Notes: generated by a model not told the origin, from the sequence alone. A DNA stretch of 64,000 nucleotides from Pelmatolapia mariae (GCF_036321145.2 NC_086232.1:12238630-12302629); one strand, 5' to 3'. Positions 1 through 12,984 are shown, counted from the stretch's first letter. Program-made: numbers and translations.

Positions 1-2271
1 TGAATGAGTTGAAGGGAAGTTATTAACTTTTTCTGAGAGACAATAACACCAAGATCCTTTTCTATGTAGCTGACAGCTGGTAACTGTGCAGGGGCGGGTT
101 TAGCAAAGTTATGCCAGGGGGCCAGGTAGGGCATTAACAGGGAGAGGGGGGCACAAAGAAATGCTTTTCTTTCTTATTCTCATTTAAAATGTCTATCTTT
201 TCTGAATCTTACAACCAAAGTTTTTATCTGATGTAAAATGTATAGAAATCTTACATATATACTAACAAGACAGTGTACATCACTGTTTTCATTCAAAGGC
301 TTTATGGCTTTTCCTATAATACCTGGTGGGCCAGTCTCTAGTTAAAATGCCCGGGCCGATTTTTTGTCCCAGTCCAGTCCTGCTTTACAGTAAGTATTGT
401 CATGTGAAAGGGAATGAGCTGCATGGTTAGTTTGCATTATACTGTAGTTTAATATTATATAATAAGCTCGAGTTATTCATGTCCAGCTAATTACAAATCT
501 ATACCTCTTATCCATTATCTACTCTTTCATAATGTTTGTACAATCAAAGTAAACATCTGTCATGCTACTGTTATCTGTTTTTTACTGCACTACTATCTTT
601 TTAAAGTATATTTAAAAAGAACAAAGAAAACAAAATGAATATACACAAAATAATATACTAATACCTTAAAAGTAAATACTGCTCAGAGTTTGAGCTTCAT
701 GGAGGTTTGTGCTCTCAGAGTGCTTCTTGTTTTTTATTTCCTTATTACAGCTGTTGTTTAAGGTCATTAAACAGCACTATCACAAAGGTTTGTGATCAAT
801 GCAAGAATACATATAAAACCACAAGACTGAATTTGATCAGTGACCACATTTGTTGTGAATGCCATTACAGTTATTATAAGTTATCTGATTTGTAAGGGTG
901 AGAGCAAACACATGAAGTGGTTTGTGGTAATTTTGTGGCTTAGGAAAAAAAATTCTGACAGTGCATAGTTGCATTTTTTTCTGGATGACTTCCAAATCTG
1001 CAAATAATTTTTTCTATTGTATGTTCCAGATTGTAAAAAGCACTGATAAATACACCAGTTATGAAAAAAAAAACCTGCTATGATACTAAAGTTTGTCCAG
1101 TTGCTCAAACTATCAGGATTCCTTAAATCACTATGGTAACAGACTCTGTAGTAGCAGGCAGTGACTTGATGGTGATCAGAGATCTTAGACGACACATAAA
1201 AAAATAATTAAAAACTACAAACTATACAATGTGTTGACATGTTAAACAGAAACAAACAAAACACATTCAAAAGTGTTACACAGATGCAGATTCTCTGTGC
1301 AACCAGTAGCATCTACTCTTTATCAGTACTAGCTTTGCTTCAGTTGTGTTCTAAATAAAACAATAAGAAATGTTTAAATTACGGTCTGAAACTGCTTTCC
1401 AAACACCTCTAGGTCAGGGACCGGGACCAGTCCAGAGTACCCAGATTTCTTGCGATCTAATAATGACCAAGTTCTGGAAGATGCCCCAACTGGTGATTCA
1501 GCTGTCCTGCTGAAGGACTTTATCAGTCGTGTGGAAAATAACAGTGTGATTTAGAGGGCTGTAACTGAGAGCATGGAAGACTTGGAGGTAGCCGGGGAAG
1601 GAAGGTCTGTGCGTATTTGGTTAGAGTGCTGGGACCGAGAAAAGTGGAAGAAAAAAACATTAATTGAAAATTTAGTTTGCTAAAACTAAAAGTGTTGTTA
1701 GTAACCTTTAATGATTTATCAGTTATTTATAAGACTTCTCAAATGATGACAAGCATACCATACCATAACCTTCACATGTTGATGGAAGTTCAAAAGATAG
1801 AAGGATAGGAAAGGTACTTAGAATTATATTACTAGTATTAGTATTATAGTATTAGTTTCATTACCAGAGATGACACTTAGATGTCTTTTACAAAGAAAAA
1901 GACATAACGGCGTTCCACAATAGAAAAGGAATTGGAAAAGACTTTGATATTTTTTGATATTTTTATTTGTGTAGCTCTCCTTGTTAGAGCCATTCTCATT
2001 AGTATAGAAAATGAAGTATAGAAAATGGGGCCTAGAAAATAGCAGATAGTGTCAGAGAAAGAGTGACACAGTTAGGCTCAGTGAAGCATGTCACTCTATG
2101 CACAAGTCATTCAGTGTATCAGCTGTTAACAACCCCCATTTTTCTTCTGATTAGGTTGGCTTAGTTTCTGCTGACCTCTTCAGGTTGTACCCTGCCATGA
2201 CAACTCGGATATTCACCCTACAAGTCTGAGCTGAATGAGTGATTGTTCAACACAGTATATCTCTCAAAGTT
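1..2271. other. AT-rich 3' flank of Ig-1 with decayed tail exon
   Basis: No intact gene is visible. The stretch 1070-1195 is a degraded minus-strand copy of the receptor tail exon and its conserved 3' UTR. It shares the words gctatgatact, taaatcactatggtaac and gcaggcagtg with the tails near 16.2, 37.3, 45.9 and 61.2 kb. The stretch 780-1080 is related to 62400-62650 near the other end of the window. The rest is AT-rich and I see nothing else in it. Confidence 0.6.
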
Positions 2272-5200
2272 TTACAGAAGAGTAAGTGTGTGTAAGCTGA
2301 AGCTGACAGCAGCATAATGACAATGCTCCTGTTCTCTGGGCTGATCTGACTGTATGGTGGAATAAAGAGGAACTACATGCTTGTTTTTAAAGTGGACAAT
2401 GCTGTAGTGGACTTCAGTGGACTTCACCCTCCACCTTTGGTTGTACTGAGATGTCATACACAGCACCAACACTGAGCTGATGGGAATAGCATACTGCACT
2501 TTAACCTTGACTTCTAGGGGTAGCTCAGGTGGCAGAGCAGGTCAGCCACTAATCAGAAGGTCGGTAGTTCGATCCCAGGCTGCCCCCTGGCTGCATGACA
2601 AATATCCTTGGGCAAGATACTAACCCCATGTTTGCCTACTGGTGGTGGTCAGAGGGTGATGGCGCCAGTGTCCGGCAGCCTCGCCTCTGTCAGTGCGGCT
2701 GACAGTGTGGCTACAATGTAGCTTGCCATTGCCAGTAGGTGAATGTGTGTGTGTGTGAATGACTGAATGTAGTGTAAAGCGCTTTGGGGTCCTTAGGGAC
2801 TGAGTAAAAGCGCTATACAAATGCAGGCCATTTACCATTCTTGTATAACATGCATTGAAAATGAAATGACCACAGCTGGAAAGATAAGATGATTCACAAA
2901 GTTTTATTTTAACCCTAATCTTTACCTGTTCACTTTCTTTATACCTTGCAGTTGTTGGAGACTGCCTAGAATTCCTCTTTTTCCTGGATATAATTAAACA
3001 GGAAAAGAAGTGCTTTCAGAGCAGAAACTGAATATATTGCTTTGAACCAAACAGGGTATTGCTTACCTGATGTTAGGGTAAGTTAATCCATATGACAGAA
3101 AGATACCCTGGGTATGCTGAACTCACTAGTCATACAGGGCTCAGATGTAGAGGGTTAAAAACATTGAATAAAAGGCTACAGGAGGTTATGTTGTTTTAAT
3201 GTAGGCATAAATTTAAGATTTTTTCCTGATATGAGCTGAAATCTTTGTTGGTTTTCACAGCACAGGAGTAGCTTCCTGCATTCTCCCTGCTGACTGGGTC
3301 TAGGATCAGATGTTTGTTCTGGTTCTCTCTTGAGGTCAGAGCTCGACTGTTACATTACTAAACATTACTGAACATTACTAAATAATTAAACTATAAATGT
3401 AAATGCTGTTAAACAATGTTCTCTGTAGAGTTCAGAGTGATGTGGATCATTGATTTATAATGGGTTACATAATTTCATGAATATATATTTAGTGTTAAAA
3501 ATGTCTTTATTTGAAATGTAATGTGTAACAGCTAATGTCTCACGAGAACACCCTTAGCAAGAGCACACGAGGCTTTTCATGGACTGCGAGGGAGCAGATG
3601 TCTCTCATGAAGCGCGTTAAACTAAAGGTTATTGAAAAAGCAACACAAGGACTTAAAGGCCTCTTTTCAGGACAAGCAGTCAATGAGGTATTTGTCATTT
3701 GAGAAATGTTTTTATTTGTGTTTGGACTTAATATATGTACTATACAGTTGCTAACTGGCGAGTTCTCACAGCATACAGGCGATGTTGAAGCTAAGTAGGA
3801 GAGAAAGCCCAACTAATAAATGCCCGTTTCAAATAACCGACCTGATTCTGTGTTGTCGTGAAGAGCGCTACAATAAATCTCATAAAAATTTCCCAGTTAC
3901 CTTTTTTTAAAATATAGGATAGCATTTTGATGGGTAATGTGATACAGGTCAAGTGGTGTGGAAAGCAAAGAACCATCAACAGTTTTACAAGCAGCACTTA
4001 TTCTTAGACCAGCTAAAATGTGATGATCAGTGAGATTTTGCTGTTAACACTTGTACATTCAGTTTTGTTTGTTCACAATTTACATTGCAACTCTTTCGTG
4101 AATAAAACATCTTAATCCTTGTTAGGAGACTTTACCTGTGACAATCAAAAAGACTCCAGGCAGTTTCAGTTCTTTATCATGTCGTTTCAGGATGAATGTG
4201 TATCCTCCTGAGTCATTCTTCTTCAGGTTGTTGATGGTCAGGATGTGTTGGTTCTTCATGTTGTCCTGATACTCCACACGACCTGCAGCCTCAATCAGCT
4301 CTTCAACTTCCACTTTATCTTTTCTCCATTTTTTACTCCAACATTTAAACTCTGGTTTCATGTCGTCAGGATGTGAGTATTCACTTGTGATGTTCACTAA
4401 AGATCCTTCCAGAGCACAGATTCTCCTGCTGACATAATTCACTCTCCAGCAGTTTTTATCCTGAACACCTGAAATATAGATGGAAGATTTAAAATTGACT
4501 GTGGTGTCTGCATGTTGAGATAACAGCTTTTTATTAATTAACAGAATTAACAGTTTTCTTTGATACTCACAGACTTCATCAGATTGAAGATGCTCGTGAC
4601 CTTTAATTGCACAGTAAAAGTTGTTTTTCAAAGAACTTGGAGTTGAAATGCTTCTTATATTTTCCCTATAAAGTTTTCCATTTTCATACCACACATAGAC
4701 AGTTTGAGGGTCGATCAGAGGACATGAGGTGCTACAGGTCAGTGTGTTCCCAGGTGTCCTTACAACATGTACCACTGAAGAGATGATAAATACAATAAAT
4801 AATAGTTTCGTCAGTCACTGTATTATTAATATGCATATTTTATACGTGTATGTATGTCAGTTACATGGTTTTGTGTATGGGAGCAGATTTGTAGAGGTGA
4901 GTCCAAAGAACAACGGTACTTGAACTCACTTCTCTTCTCACTATATGAGAGCGATCTGTGTACTCATTCTGTCTTGTCACCTTTAGGGAAGTCTTTGTTT
5001 TTACTTGAACACATTTTCATTGACTGTATTCACACACTTCAATAATAATCTTGCCATTCTACTTTTTTCACCCAAAGCATTATGTCATTCAATACATGTT
5101 GATTGCTTATATTCATAATACTTTGTGTGGTCACCCTAATTTTACTGATGTGTGACCTGGAACATGAAACTCTTTCATTTAAAAAAAAAAATACTGATGG

Positions 5201-6948
5201 CTGCCAGTGCTACTCCTCAGCTTCTTAGTAAATGTACCTATGGTGTTAATGTGAAAATCCTAGTTTACTTAATTCCTGAATTATTCCAATCACAAATGTT
5301 CAGAAAACTAGAACTTTGACCTTGAGGTCAGTGTCACTGAGATTCGAAATCATCAAAGATTTTTAGCACATGTGCCTTTTGTAGCAATTTGGAAATCCTA
5401 CGTTGCCTCATTCTCACATTCTCGGTGTCCATGCCAACTGCCAATAACATCTTTTAACCCTTCAGCCTTTTTACAGCTGAGGGGTTAAAAAAAGAAAAAC
5501 TGTACTTCAGAGATCAGTAAGAAGATGTGTTTGTGTTCACCTCTGGGAAATGTGATGAAACATGTCTGATGATAAGGACACATTTCGCTTTTAGCGTAGG
5601 TCACATTGAAGCATCTTGATGTGATTGAATCTGGATGAAAAAAATATTAGAGTACTGAGTATGTTTACTGAGAATTATTTCACTTAGTTTATTTTGTACC
5701 ACAATAAACATCATGACTCACCCACAGAGACTTCAGGGGCTCTGAGATCCTCGTAGCCTTTGACAGCACAGGAGTATGTGACTGCTTCCTCACTGCTGAG
5801 CAGCTCTTGGTACCAGGGAGACCAGTCCTCATAGAGAAACTCTCTGTTCTTGTACCAGATGTAGGCTGCAGGCTTTTCAGTCAGAGGACAGCTGCTGCTG
5901 CACATCAGTGTTACTGTCTGTCCCTCTGTGGCAGGAATCACCTTTACCTGCAGCTCTGAGAAGATCGTTAATAGAAATTATATCAATACATTGATTATTC
6001 ATAAATGAGTTCTTCACATGTTTGATAAAACAACTGTACCTGCAACACTGAGAGAAATTCCCCTTTGGCCGCAGTCTGATTTGTCAGCAGGTTCTCTGCA
6101 GCAGTAAATGTTTGCATCATTCTCTGCTAGATTGTTGACTGTCAGAGTCAAGTTACTCTCTGCTGGCATGCTGTACTTTCCATCTGCAGAGGTCTCAATC
6201 TTGAAGCCCCCCCTGTGTACACTGTACCAGTTCATGCTTTAAGTTGGATGTTGATGTGAGCAGGACAGATTTACTGATGAACCTTTCAAGGCACAGATGC
6301 TGTTTGTTTGTCCCTGAACACCTTTAACAGAACATTAGATTAACAAGCATCTGTGCAGATTTACACAATTTCTATAGCATTGATATATATTCATAGATCT
6401 ATCTATCTATATCTATATATAGATATTTCCTTTATAGAGCCTACTGACTTACAGCCTATTACGAATAAAAGTTTTTTGTTTTCTCACTGTCTTAAGCTTC
6501 TACTTGTTTATGACCGGTAGAAGACCACAGTTTGGGTTATAGTAGTTCTCCAGCACACTTACAGATGTGCTTATCACATATTTTTAATTGTAACACAAAG
6601 TGATCGTTTACTGATATGGATTTGAGACAAGCTTGGAATGAGAGACTCACCTCACTATGGCCTAAACCCAGTTACAAGTTAAGTGACTATGAAAGGACAG
6701 TAGGACTGATCCTATGGAAACCAAAATAAATCATTATTGCAGCTCAAACTAAGCAGCTGTGAAGATTTAGTTTGAAATGGTTTCAAATATCTACAACTGT
6801 AAAATGTTACCTATGGATTAATGCAGCATTTACACTGATACATACAAAGTGGACAATGAATTAAGGGATCAGGGAAAACAGAATCTTTCCTACCTGAGAG
6901 ATGGAGAACAAAAACCCAGAACAAACATTCAGCTTCTGTGAAGAACAT
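2272..6948 (-). pseudogene. Ig-1: CD22/Siglec-like Ig receptor, pseudogene
   Basis: Exons in transcript order: signal peptide 6894-6948 (55 bp), V-type Ig 6040-6321, C2 Ig 5722-5955, half-V 5541-5630, C2 Ig 4571-4774, Siglec-like V 4136-4468, remnant of the C2/TM exon about 3230-3349, juxtamembrane 2926-2983, and tyrosine tail 2272-2476. The GT/AG sites and phase 1 joints match the intact copies, which identifies the gene. There are three independent lesions. Codon TAA at 6239-6241 stands where the other copies have a serine codon in the first V domain. The C2/TM exon is cut at both ends, so the membrane anchor is gone. A tandem 10-bp duplication at 2406-2425 shifts the tail frame and brings in a stop. 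The Siglec-like V also lost the F-strand Arg and the following Trp kept in the other copies. A short transcript could still exist, but a working receptor is unlikely. Confidence 0.82.
2513..2838 (+). repeat. tRNA-derived SINE
   Basis: The 5' part reads like a tRNA gene, with an A-box-like start (ggtagctcaggtggcagagc) and a B-box-like ggtagttcgatccc about 40 bases on. A unique body follows, and then a tail (gtaaagcgctttggggtcc, then aaaagcgctatacaaatg) of the kind shared by many fish V-type SINEs and their partner LINEs. It sits in the intron between the tail and juxtamembrane exons of Ig-1. Family naming is from memory. Confidence 0.75.
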
Positions 6949-7799
6949 GGTTGTTGCAGACTTCACTATCTAATCAGAAAGTTGATTTATGAGCTTTATA
7001 AAACCCCAGCTGCTGTCTTATTAAAGAATGACTTCTTAAAAGCAGAAGTCATCTTCTTAAAACTAACTGATGACAGAGTGGACAAGGAAATTGGGGCAAA
7101 TGTGTTTGCATGCAACACCTGCATCATTTCCTCTTGTGGAAAGAAGAAACCTCAACCAAAGAATGAAAGAAGTGCAGCAGCTATTTCATATATTAAATGT
7201 ACATATAAAATGTACTGTTGAACAAGGCCTTTGTTTTTCTTTGAGAGGAACATGTTCAGGTTTTGGTTGAGAGAGGTGTGGTATTGAATTACTTGTTGGC
7301 AGCTGTCTCTCTCTTCAGTTGTATCCTCAGTGTGGATCTGTTGCCCACCTCCTTAATTCCAAATGAACAGATCGTCTTGGTTGCAAAGACGTCAGACTCC
7401 AAGACGTTCAGTCTCTTTAAAGACAGACATTTATATACATGAATGACCCTTTGAAAGACGTTTCAGTGTCTACAAAATTAAATATGGCATTCATGTACGG
7501 CATGTACTGTTATTGTCCCAGCTCAGTTACACATGTCTTTTGACTACAATGCCCTCTTAAATAACAGTGGACAGTGGAACAATTGAGCTGCAGGCTCAGG
7601 CCAGTGGTTCAAGGAAGCAGTAGAAGGCTAGTGACAGTGGTTACAGTAAGCAATGATCTGCAGGTCATGCAGGTAAAGCAGTGGACAGGAGGGTGAATGA
7701 AAACTGAAGCTGTAAATCAGAGCAAGACTTACTTGAATGAGAGTTACTTGAATGCTGTAAATGTTGAAAAGGAAGAAGAAATAATCGAGGGTGATTCAT
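6949..7799. other. Ig-1 upstream region, no gene seen
   Basis: Apart from the ETS-like site I see no feature I can support. Short open frames here have no recognisable domain and no neighbours in phase. Confidence 0.5.
7122..7138 (-). promoter_or_regulatory. ETS/PU.1-like site upstream of Ig-1
   Basis: Minus-strand CAAGAGGAAATG lies about 180 bp upstream of the Ig-1 initiator. Equivalent GAGGAA-core sites occur at similar distances upstream of Ig-2, Ig-3 and Ig-4. It is a motif match only. Confidence 0.35.
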
Positions 7800-8366
7800 T
7801 GTCACAGTTCTCACGGTGTTATGGTCCGTGGGAGTATCTGAAGGTTTTCCATCTGTGGCTGCAGGTCCTCCTCTTTTGGGTGGGACCTCCAGCTCCTCAC
7901 CTGTATTCCATCCACAAGCAATCAGCGGGAGAGCTACTTAAACTTGTGCAACCTGACTTTCCTTGCCAGTTTGTTATGCTCACTACGGCGAGGTGTTGCA
8001 TTCCCTGGTTCAGTCTCAACTGGATATTCTCCATCTCCCTGACTGCTTGCCTGCCTGCCCTCCGACCTTCTTGTTACACCTCAGGACTCCCAAGGAAACT
8101 TCCACGGACCTCCCCTCCTCAGTGCTTACCAACTTGGACATGTAAAATCCCTCCGGTTCCTCTGACCCCTTTTCTGCGACCGCTCCTGCAACCTGATTTA
8201 CTAGGACACTTCCCCTCCGTCCCAGTCACCGACCTCTGTGGCTATTGTTACCTTAAATCTTTGTCTGCTCTGTATTCTGTTATCCCTAAATAAAGATCCT
8301 TGTAAATAGTTACTGTGTGTGTGTTTGGTGTCTGCATTTTCCTTGGGTGAACCTCTGGTTCATGAC
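7800..8366 (+). repeat. LTR-like repeat
   Basis: The segment opens with TGTCAC and closes with ttcatgaca, so it has the TG...CA ends of an LTR. It is more GC-rich and pyrimidine-rich than its surroundings and has AATAAA at 8289-8294 shortly before the end. No target duplication was found and no internal retroelement genes flank it. It could be a solo LTR or the 3' end of another retroelement. The open frame running through it is not a plausible gene. Confidence 0.45.
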
Positions 8367-9864
8367 ACACAGATGAGGATCAGCAGGCATACTCCTCATT
8401 TGTCTATTCAATGGGCATTATTAGCAGAAGTCACCCCCATAGATATCGGCCCGTAGGGCCTTGTACACCTGCTAGTCGGTTTAGAAAGTTACAATCTTGT
8501 TGTTATCTTATTGTTATAATCCATTCAGGTGGAGGATCACTAACAGTACTATGGAAATCCACTCTCGCTGGGTGTGTTTACAGCTAAGAGGATTTAAATG
8601 GACAGCATTTATAGAGTGATTACAATACTTCAGCGAGTATCAGTAATGTTAATGTATTTGTGTTAGTAATACAGCAAGTGTTGATATGACAGCTTTGAGA
8701 TGCATTTAAATTATTATGTGTTTTACCGTCTTTATGGTGCTAGCTTAAAGTTACTCTGTAAAGATTATTGTAAATTGTAATAAAGGGTTTACTATATAAG
8801 CGATGCAGGACAGAAATATTAGCTTCCGTCATGACTAATTAAGTTGCTAGTTAATTAAATTACCAGTAAAATAATTAATCACAGTCACAGATTCACAGTA
8901 CATATCCTGATTAGCTTCAGTGCATCTATAATAAATATCTGTGAAATCTGTATTTGAGAATGCTGAATATTACAACATTTTTTTGTCCAATATTTCAATT
9001 CAAAGCAATTCATTCAGAGTTGCTTTATCATTCAGAAAAATCAACATAGTTTTGAATAAATTACTTTGTAACTTGAATTGAAAATTATACTGTATTTATT
9101 GAGAATTAGGAGATGCTCCACCATACTACATCCCATTGGCCATAATTGTGAAATGTTCACTTTACACCAGTCTGTCCTCTAATCTCCTGTCTGTTCAATG
9201 GATTGCTGAAATTAAAAGGTAGTTTGACCAATTTAGATCTAAATTATCCAGACCTTAGCTCTAATGCTTATTAGTAATATTCTTAACCTCTGTATGTGAT
9301 TTTCTACATACTGGCAGAGCAGCAGTTTGTGCTCACAGATGGTGCCAGTGTGAAGAAACAGTGGTGTTTCCTCAGAACAACTACCAGAGTCCAAGGGCAC
9401 GAGTCCATCTCACCGCCTTGACTTGCTGACTGATCTTGCTCTTCTGAACTGCACAGAGGAAATCAACTGACCAAGGTTTTTATATTTTACATCAATGCTT
9501 ACAGATATTTTTTTCTTGACAGAGGCTCTGCAGTGGTTAGACAAAGCAGAGAAAATAACAGTTCTGATTTGTCTCTCATTAGACGCAGGAGATAAACCAT
9601 CCACAGCTAAAGAAGAAATAGTTATGAGCTGTCAAATTTAATGTTCTCTATACAGGCACATGTTGTACATAGTATGTGCTATACATTTTACTGTGATTTA
9701 CTGTGATTTTTGTTCCCTGATATTCTGGACAGGAAAGGGGAGATGTTGTCACTCTCTAATTAAGTGTGTAAATCAAATGAATAATATTTAGTTATTAATA
9801 ATACATTAAGAATATTTATTTGCTGGTCATTTTAGGAATGTTTTTCTAAACATGGAGGAGAAAG
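8367..9864. other. AT-rich intergenic stretch
   Basis: No gene is visible. A short higher-complexity stretch at 9320-9600 has a cag acceptor-like start (ctggcag at about 9320) but meets stop codons quickly in every frame. I see nothing else. Confidence 0.4.
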
Positions 9865-10000
9865 ATGGAAGAAACTGATTTGAACTTCCAGTGTCCTGCT
9901 ACAGATGACCACTGTGACCTCAGAGGCCAACTGGTCTGCAAAGCTGTAACTGGAGTGAGGGAGAGAGCAGTCTTCATCCAGCTTCAAAGAAAACATCCAG
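9865..10000 (+). other. Exon-like ORF with splice donor
   Basis: An ATG at 9865 opens a 136-base frame that ends in catccag followed by gtaaag, a good splice donor. The product begins MEETDLNFQCPATDDHCDL and matches no family I know. It lies just upstream of the CACTA-like ORF and could be an upstream exon of that element or chance. The exon does not join in phase to the nearest AG (10150-10151). Confidence 0.25.
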
Positions 10001-10214
10001 GTAAAGTGATGTGGATCGGTGGATAAACTTGTCTCCACTTTCAAAGGAGAAACTACTAACTAATGTAATGGAAATTTCTTTATTCTATGTTTTGATGACT
10101 TTAGTAATAGTAGTTCACTTTGTTACACTTAATTATATGCATGTGGTATAGCATCACAAATGTGTCTTATGCTCTATCACACTTACACACACACAGTCAC
10201 CAACTCTATTAAAT

Positions 10215-12641
10215 ATGCCCCCAATCCACAAATGTTCAAAATGTTCAAAAAGGGCATTTACTCTGAGGAAGTTGATTACACATGTTGGGTTAGTACACGC
10301 ACATGAGCCTCATTTCAGCATCACTTGTGGAATAAATGACTGCCAGGCAGCTTTTTCCAAGTATCACTCTTTTCGACGCCATGTGTATCGCAAACACAAA
10401 CCCTCTGTTTTGAATAGCCTTGAAGTAGTTGAAGATGGATTAGAAAACCATGCACACAAAGAGGTTGAAGACCCACACACACACAGTTCAGACGAGACGC
10501 ACACAGTTCAGCAGCCCACACCACCTAGCATGGACAGTTTGCTTGGTAATTTAGGAGATCATTTATTTAGCTTTATTCTCAAATGTACTGAAAAAAATAA
10601 CCTTCCACACTCTGTTCAGCAAGACATCGTTGATGATCTTAGTTTTCTGTTGTGTTTTTTTAAAGAAAACTACGACTCGTTTATTCGTTATCATTTGGAT
10701 AAACATGGTTTCCGCCTCAGTGATTGTCCAGAACTTGAGCAGGTTTTGTCTACTTCAGATTTTTTCCAGAAAGCATGTGATTCAATTCGTTCACCATTTA
10801 TGATAAAAGAACACTGCAAATCAAAAATGAACATGACAGAACCTATCAGTTACACAGTAAGAGACCATTCTGGTGTGAAAATTGGTAGTTATTCGTATGT
10901 TCCAATCCCACAGGTATTAAACAAATACTGTCAGGTGGAGGATGTGTGGGAACAAATTGTTCTGGATAACCACAGAAATCAAGATGATGATGTTTTGACT
11001 GATTACAAAGATGGCATGTATTTTAAAGACCACTCATTTTTCAAAGACCATCCTCAAGCTCTAAGACTTCATTTTTATGAAGATGAATTTGAAATTGTGA
11101 ACCCACTTGGTGCAAAACGAAATAAATACAAAATCTTTGCATTTTATTATACTATAGGAAACATAAGTGGAAAACATCGCTCAAAGTTGAGTCACATTCA
11201 TTTAGCCTTACTGGTTCGCCATTCACATTTAAAAGAGTGTGGGCTTGAAACTATACTTCAGCCCTTGATAACTGACTTGAAGATGCTGTCCACAGAGGGT
11301 TTCACTATCTGTGTCGATGAAGTAGAGCACACAGTTCATGCTGCTCTTGCTACCATTTCATGCGACAACCTTTCCGCTCATATGATTGGGCGTTTCTCAG
11401 TGTCTTTCAATACAGGCAGAATATGCCGATTTTGTATGGCCTCGCACTCGGAGATACAACAGCACTTTTGTGAGAACCATTTTGTTATTAGAACAACCAA
11501 AGTACATGAGTACCACATAAACTGTGTGGAAAACAACCCAGAGAGTGCTGCTTTGTACGGTGTGTATGGTAACTGTACATTTGATGCACTGCCTTATTTT
11601 GATGTGACCCAGTCTCTTCCCCCAGATGTAATGCACGACTTGCTGGAGGGGGTTATTCCTTTGGTAATGAACTTGGTTATTTGTAAAGCTCACAGGGAAA
11701 AGCACATCACCATATTTGAAATCAATGATGAGCTGAAAAATGTGAAGTTTGGGAGGAATGACAAGCCGAACAGACCAGTGCCACTGACGGAAAAGATGCT
11801 TCGAAATTCTAACATAGTTGGATCAGCCAGTCAAAAATGGTGCCTTTTCAGGCTCTTGCCTTTTTTAATGGCTCACCATGTTCCACCTGGCACTCCATAT
11901 TGGCATGTGTTCTTATTATGTTCAGAAATCGTAGATCTTGTAATGGCTACAAATGTGAGAAAAGATGAGCTTGCTCATTTAAACCTGCTTATTCAAGAAT
12001 TTCTTGAAATGACTACAGAAGTCTTTGGAAATGTTTTAACACCCAAGTGTCACTACCTTATTCACTACCCAAGGCTGATTTTGATGTATGGTCCTCTTCG
12101 CCCTTTGTGTTGTATGAGATATGAAAGCAAGCATCAATATTTCAAAAATATAGCGAGTAAATGCAAAAACTTTGTAAACATCACTGCAACTCTTAGCAAT
12201 CGTCATCAAATGAAACAGTGCTGGGAGTTTTCTTCAGATAGGTTGCTTGTTGACTTTGAACATTCACTCAGCACAAGTGTCAGTGTGCCATTTTCATCTC
12301 TGCCAGGTGACTTACAGAATGCTCTGGAAATGAACAAAAGTTTTACAGATGTGCATTTTCAGGATAAAGTGCTTCAGCGTGTGTCTGCTATATCTGTCAG
12401 CAGTGTCAAATATGAACTTGAGGATGTTTTTGTAGTTGGCCATGTACACACTGAAGCCATACCTATATTCTTTAAAATCAAGTATATTTTGAATGTTGAG
12501 ACTTGTTGGGTATTGTGTGGGAAACTGTTACTTCCTTGCACTTATGAATGTCATTTCCATGCTTACCAAGTGGCAGTTGACAATGACTGGATCCTGTTCA
12601 ATCCAGGAAATGAATTAGACTCTAGACACCTATTTAGTTGA
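10215..12641 (+). CDS. CACTA-like transposon protein with two C2H2 fingers (808 aa)
   Basis: One uninterrupted 808-codon frame. Residues about 6-30 and 38-60 form two C2H2 fingers (CSKC...H...H, then CGINDC...H...H). The middle holds a cysteine motif (RICRFC, about 400) and then LPPDVMHDLLEGV. The C-terminal third has TPKCHYLIHYP and GPLRPLCCMRYESKH. These motifs recur, as I remember them, in uncharacterised fish and invertebrate proteins of EnSpm/CACTA-like elements. Catalytic acidic residues cannot be assigned by eye. An EnSpm-like terminus lies 0.6 kb downstream (13272), but a matching left end was not found. The uninterrupted frame means a young insertion, recent activity or a retained host gene. 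There are no introns. Codon usage is AT-leaning like its surroundings. Confidence 0.62.
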   Translation: MPPIHKCSKCSKRAFTLRKLITHVGLVHAHEPHFSITCGINDCQAAFSKYHSFRRHVYRKHKPSVLNSLEVVEDGLENHAHKEVEDPHTHSSDETHTVQQPTPPSMDSLLGNLGDHLFSFILKCTEKNNLPHSVQQDIVDDLSFLLCFFKENYDSFIRYHLDKHGFRLSDCPELEQVLSTSDFFQKACDSIRSPFMIKEHCKSKMNMTEPISYTVRDHSGVKIGSYSYVPIPQVLNKYCQVEDVWEQIVLDNHRNQDDDVLTDYKDGMYFKDHSFFKDHPQALRLHFYEDEFEIVNPLGAKRNKYKIFAFYYTIGNISGKHRSKLSHIHLALLVRHSHLKECGLETILQPLITDLKMLSTEGFTICVDEVEHTVHAALATISCDNLSAHMIGRFSVSFNTGRICRFCMASHSEIQQHFCENHFVIRTTKVHEYHINCVENNPESAALYGVYGNCTFDALPYFDVTQSLPPDVMHDLLEGVIPLVMNLVICKAHREKHITIFEINDELKNVKFGRNDKPNRPVPLTEKMLRNSNIVGSASQKWCLFRLLPFLMAHHVPPGTPYWHVFLLCSEIVDLVMATNVRKDELAHLNLLIQEFLEMTTEVFGNVLTPKCHYLIHYPRLILMYGPLRPLCCMRYESKHQYFKNIASKCKNFVNITATLSNRHQMKQCWEFSSDRLLVDFEHSLSTSVSVPFSSLPGDLQNALEMNKSFTDVHFQDKVLQRVSAISVSSVKYELEDVFVVGHVHTEAIPIFFKIKYILNVETCWVLCGKLLLPCTYECHFHAYQVAVDNDWILFNPGNELDSRHLFS

Positions 12642-12984
12642 TGATAGACTGTTTGTGTCCTTGAGGTATTCTGTGTGACGTGATTGCAAGCACATTTTCC
12701 ACTTTGTCTATATATATGACATATATATATTCTGGCTTGTTGAAGTAGAGCAAAACATTTGTGTGGACAGTTTTTTAAATACATGCCATCTCTGTGATCC
12801 GTCAAAACATTGTGTTCAGGTGTTTAATGTCTTTATGTGACATTTTAAAATGAATGTATTTTTCTTGACATGTCCTATGGCAATATACGAATGTAATCAA
12901 GGATGTATTCCTGTGGTTGTTTAAATGCTTTGATGTGATTCTATTATCGAAAATAAATGGTTAAATAACCAAATATTTTGGACT

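Noticed and set aside
4122..4775. A single 217-codon frame covering two Ig exons and the intron of Ig-1
   Set aside because: The 102-bp intron happens to lack stops in frame, but GT/AG sites and phases match the other copies where the intron has stops, so it is not one exon.
7697..8293. 198-codon open frame on the plus strand
   Set aside because: It crosses the start of an LTR-like repeat, has no domain and a low-complexity, proline-rich composition. Better explained as repeat sequence.
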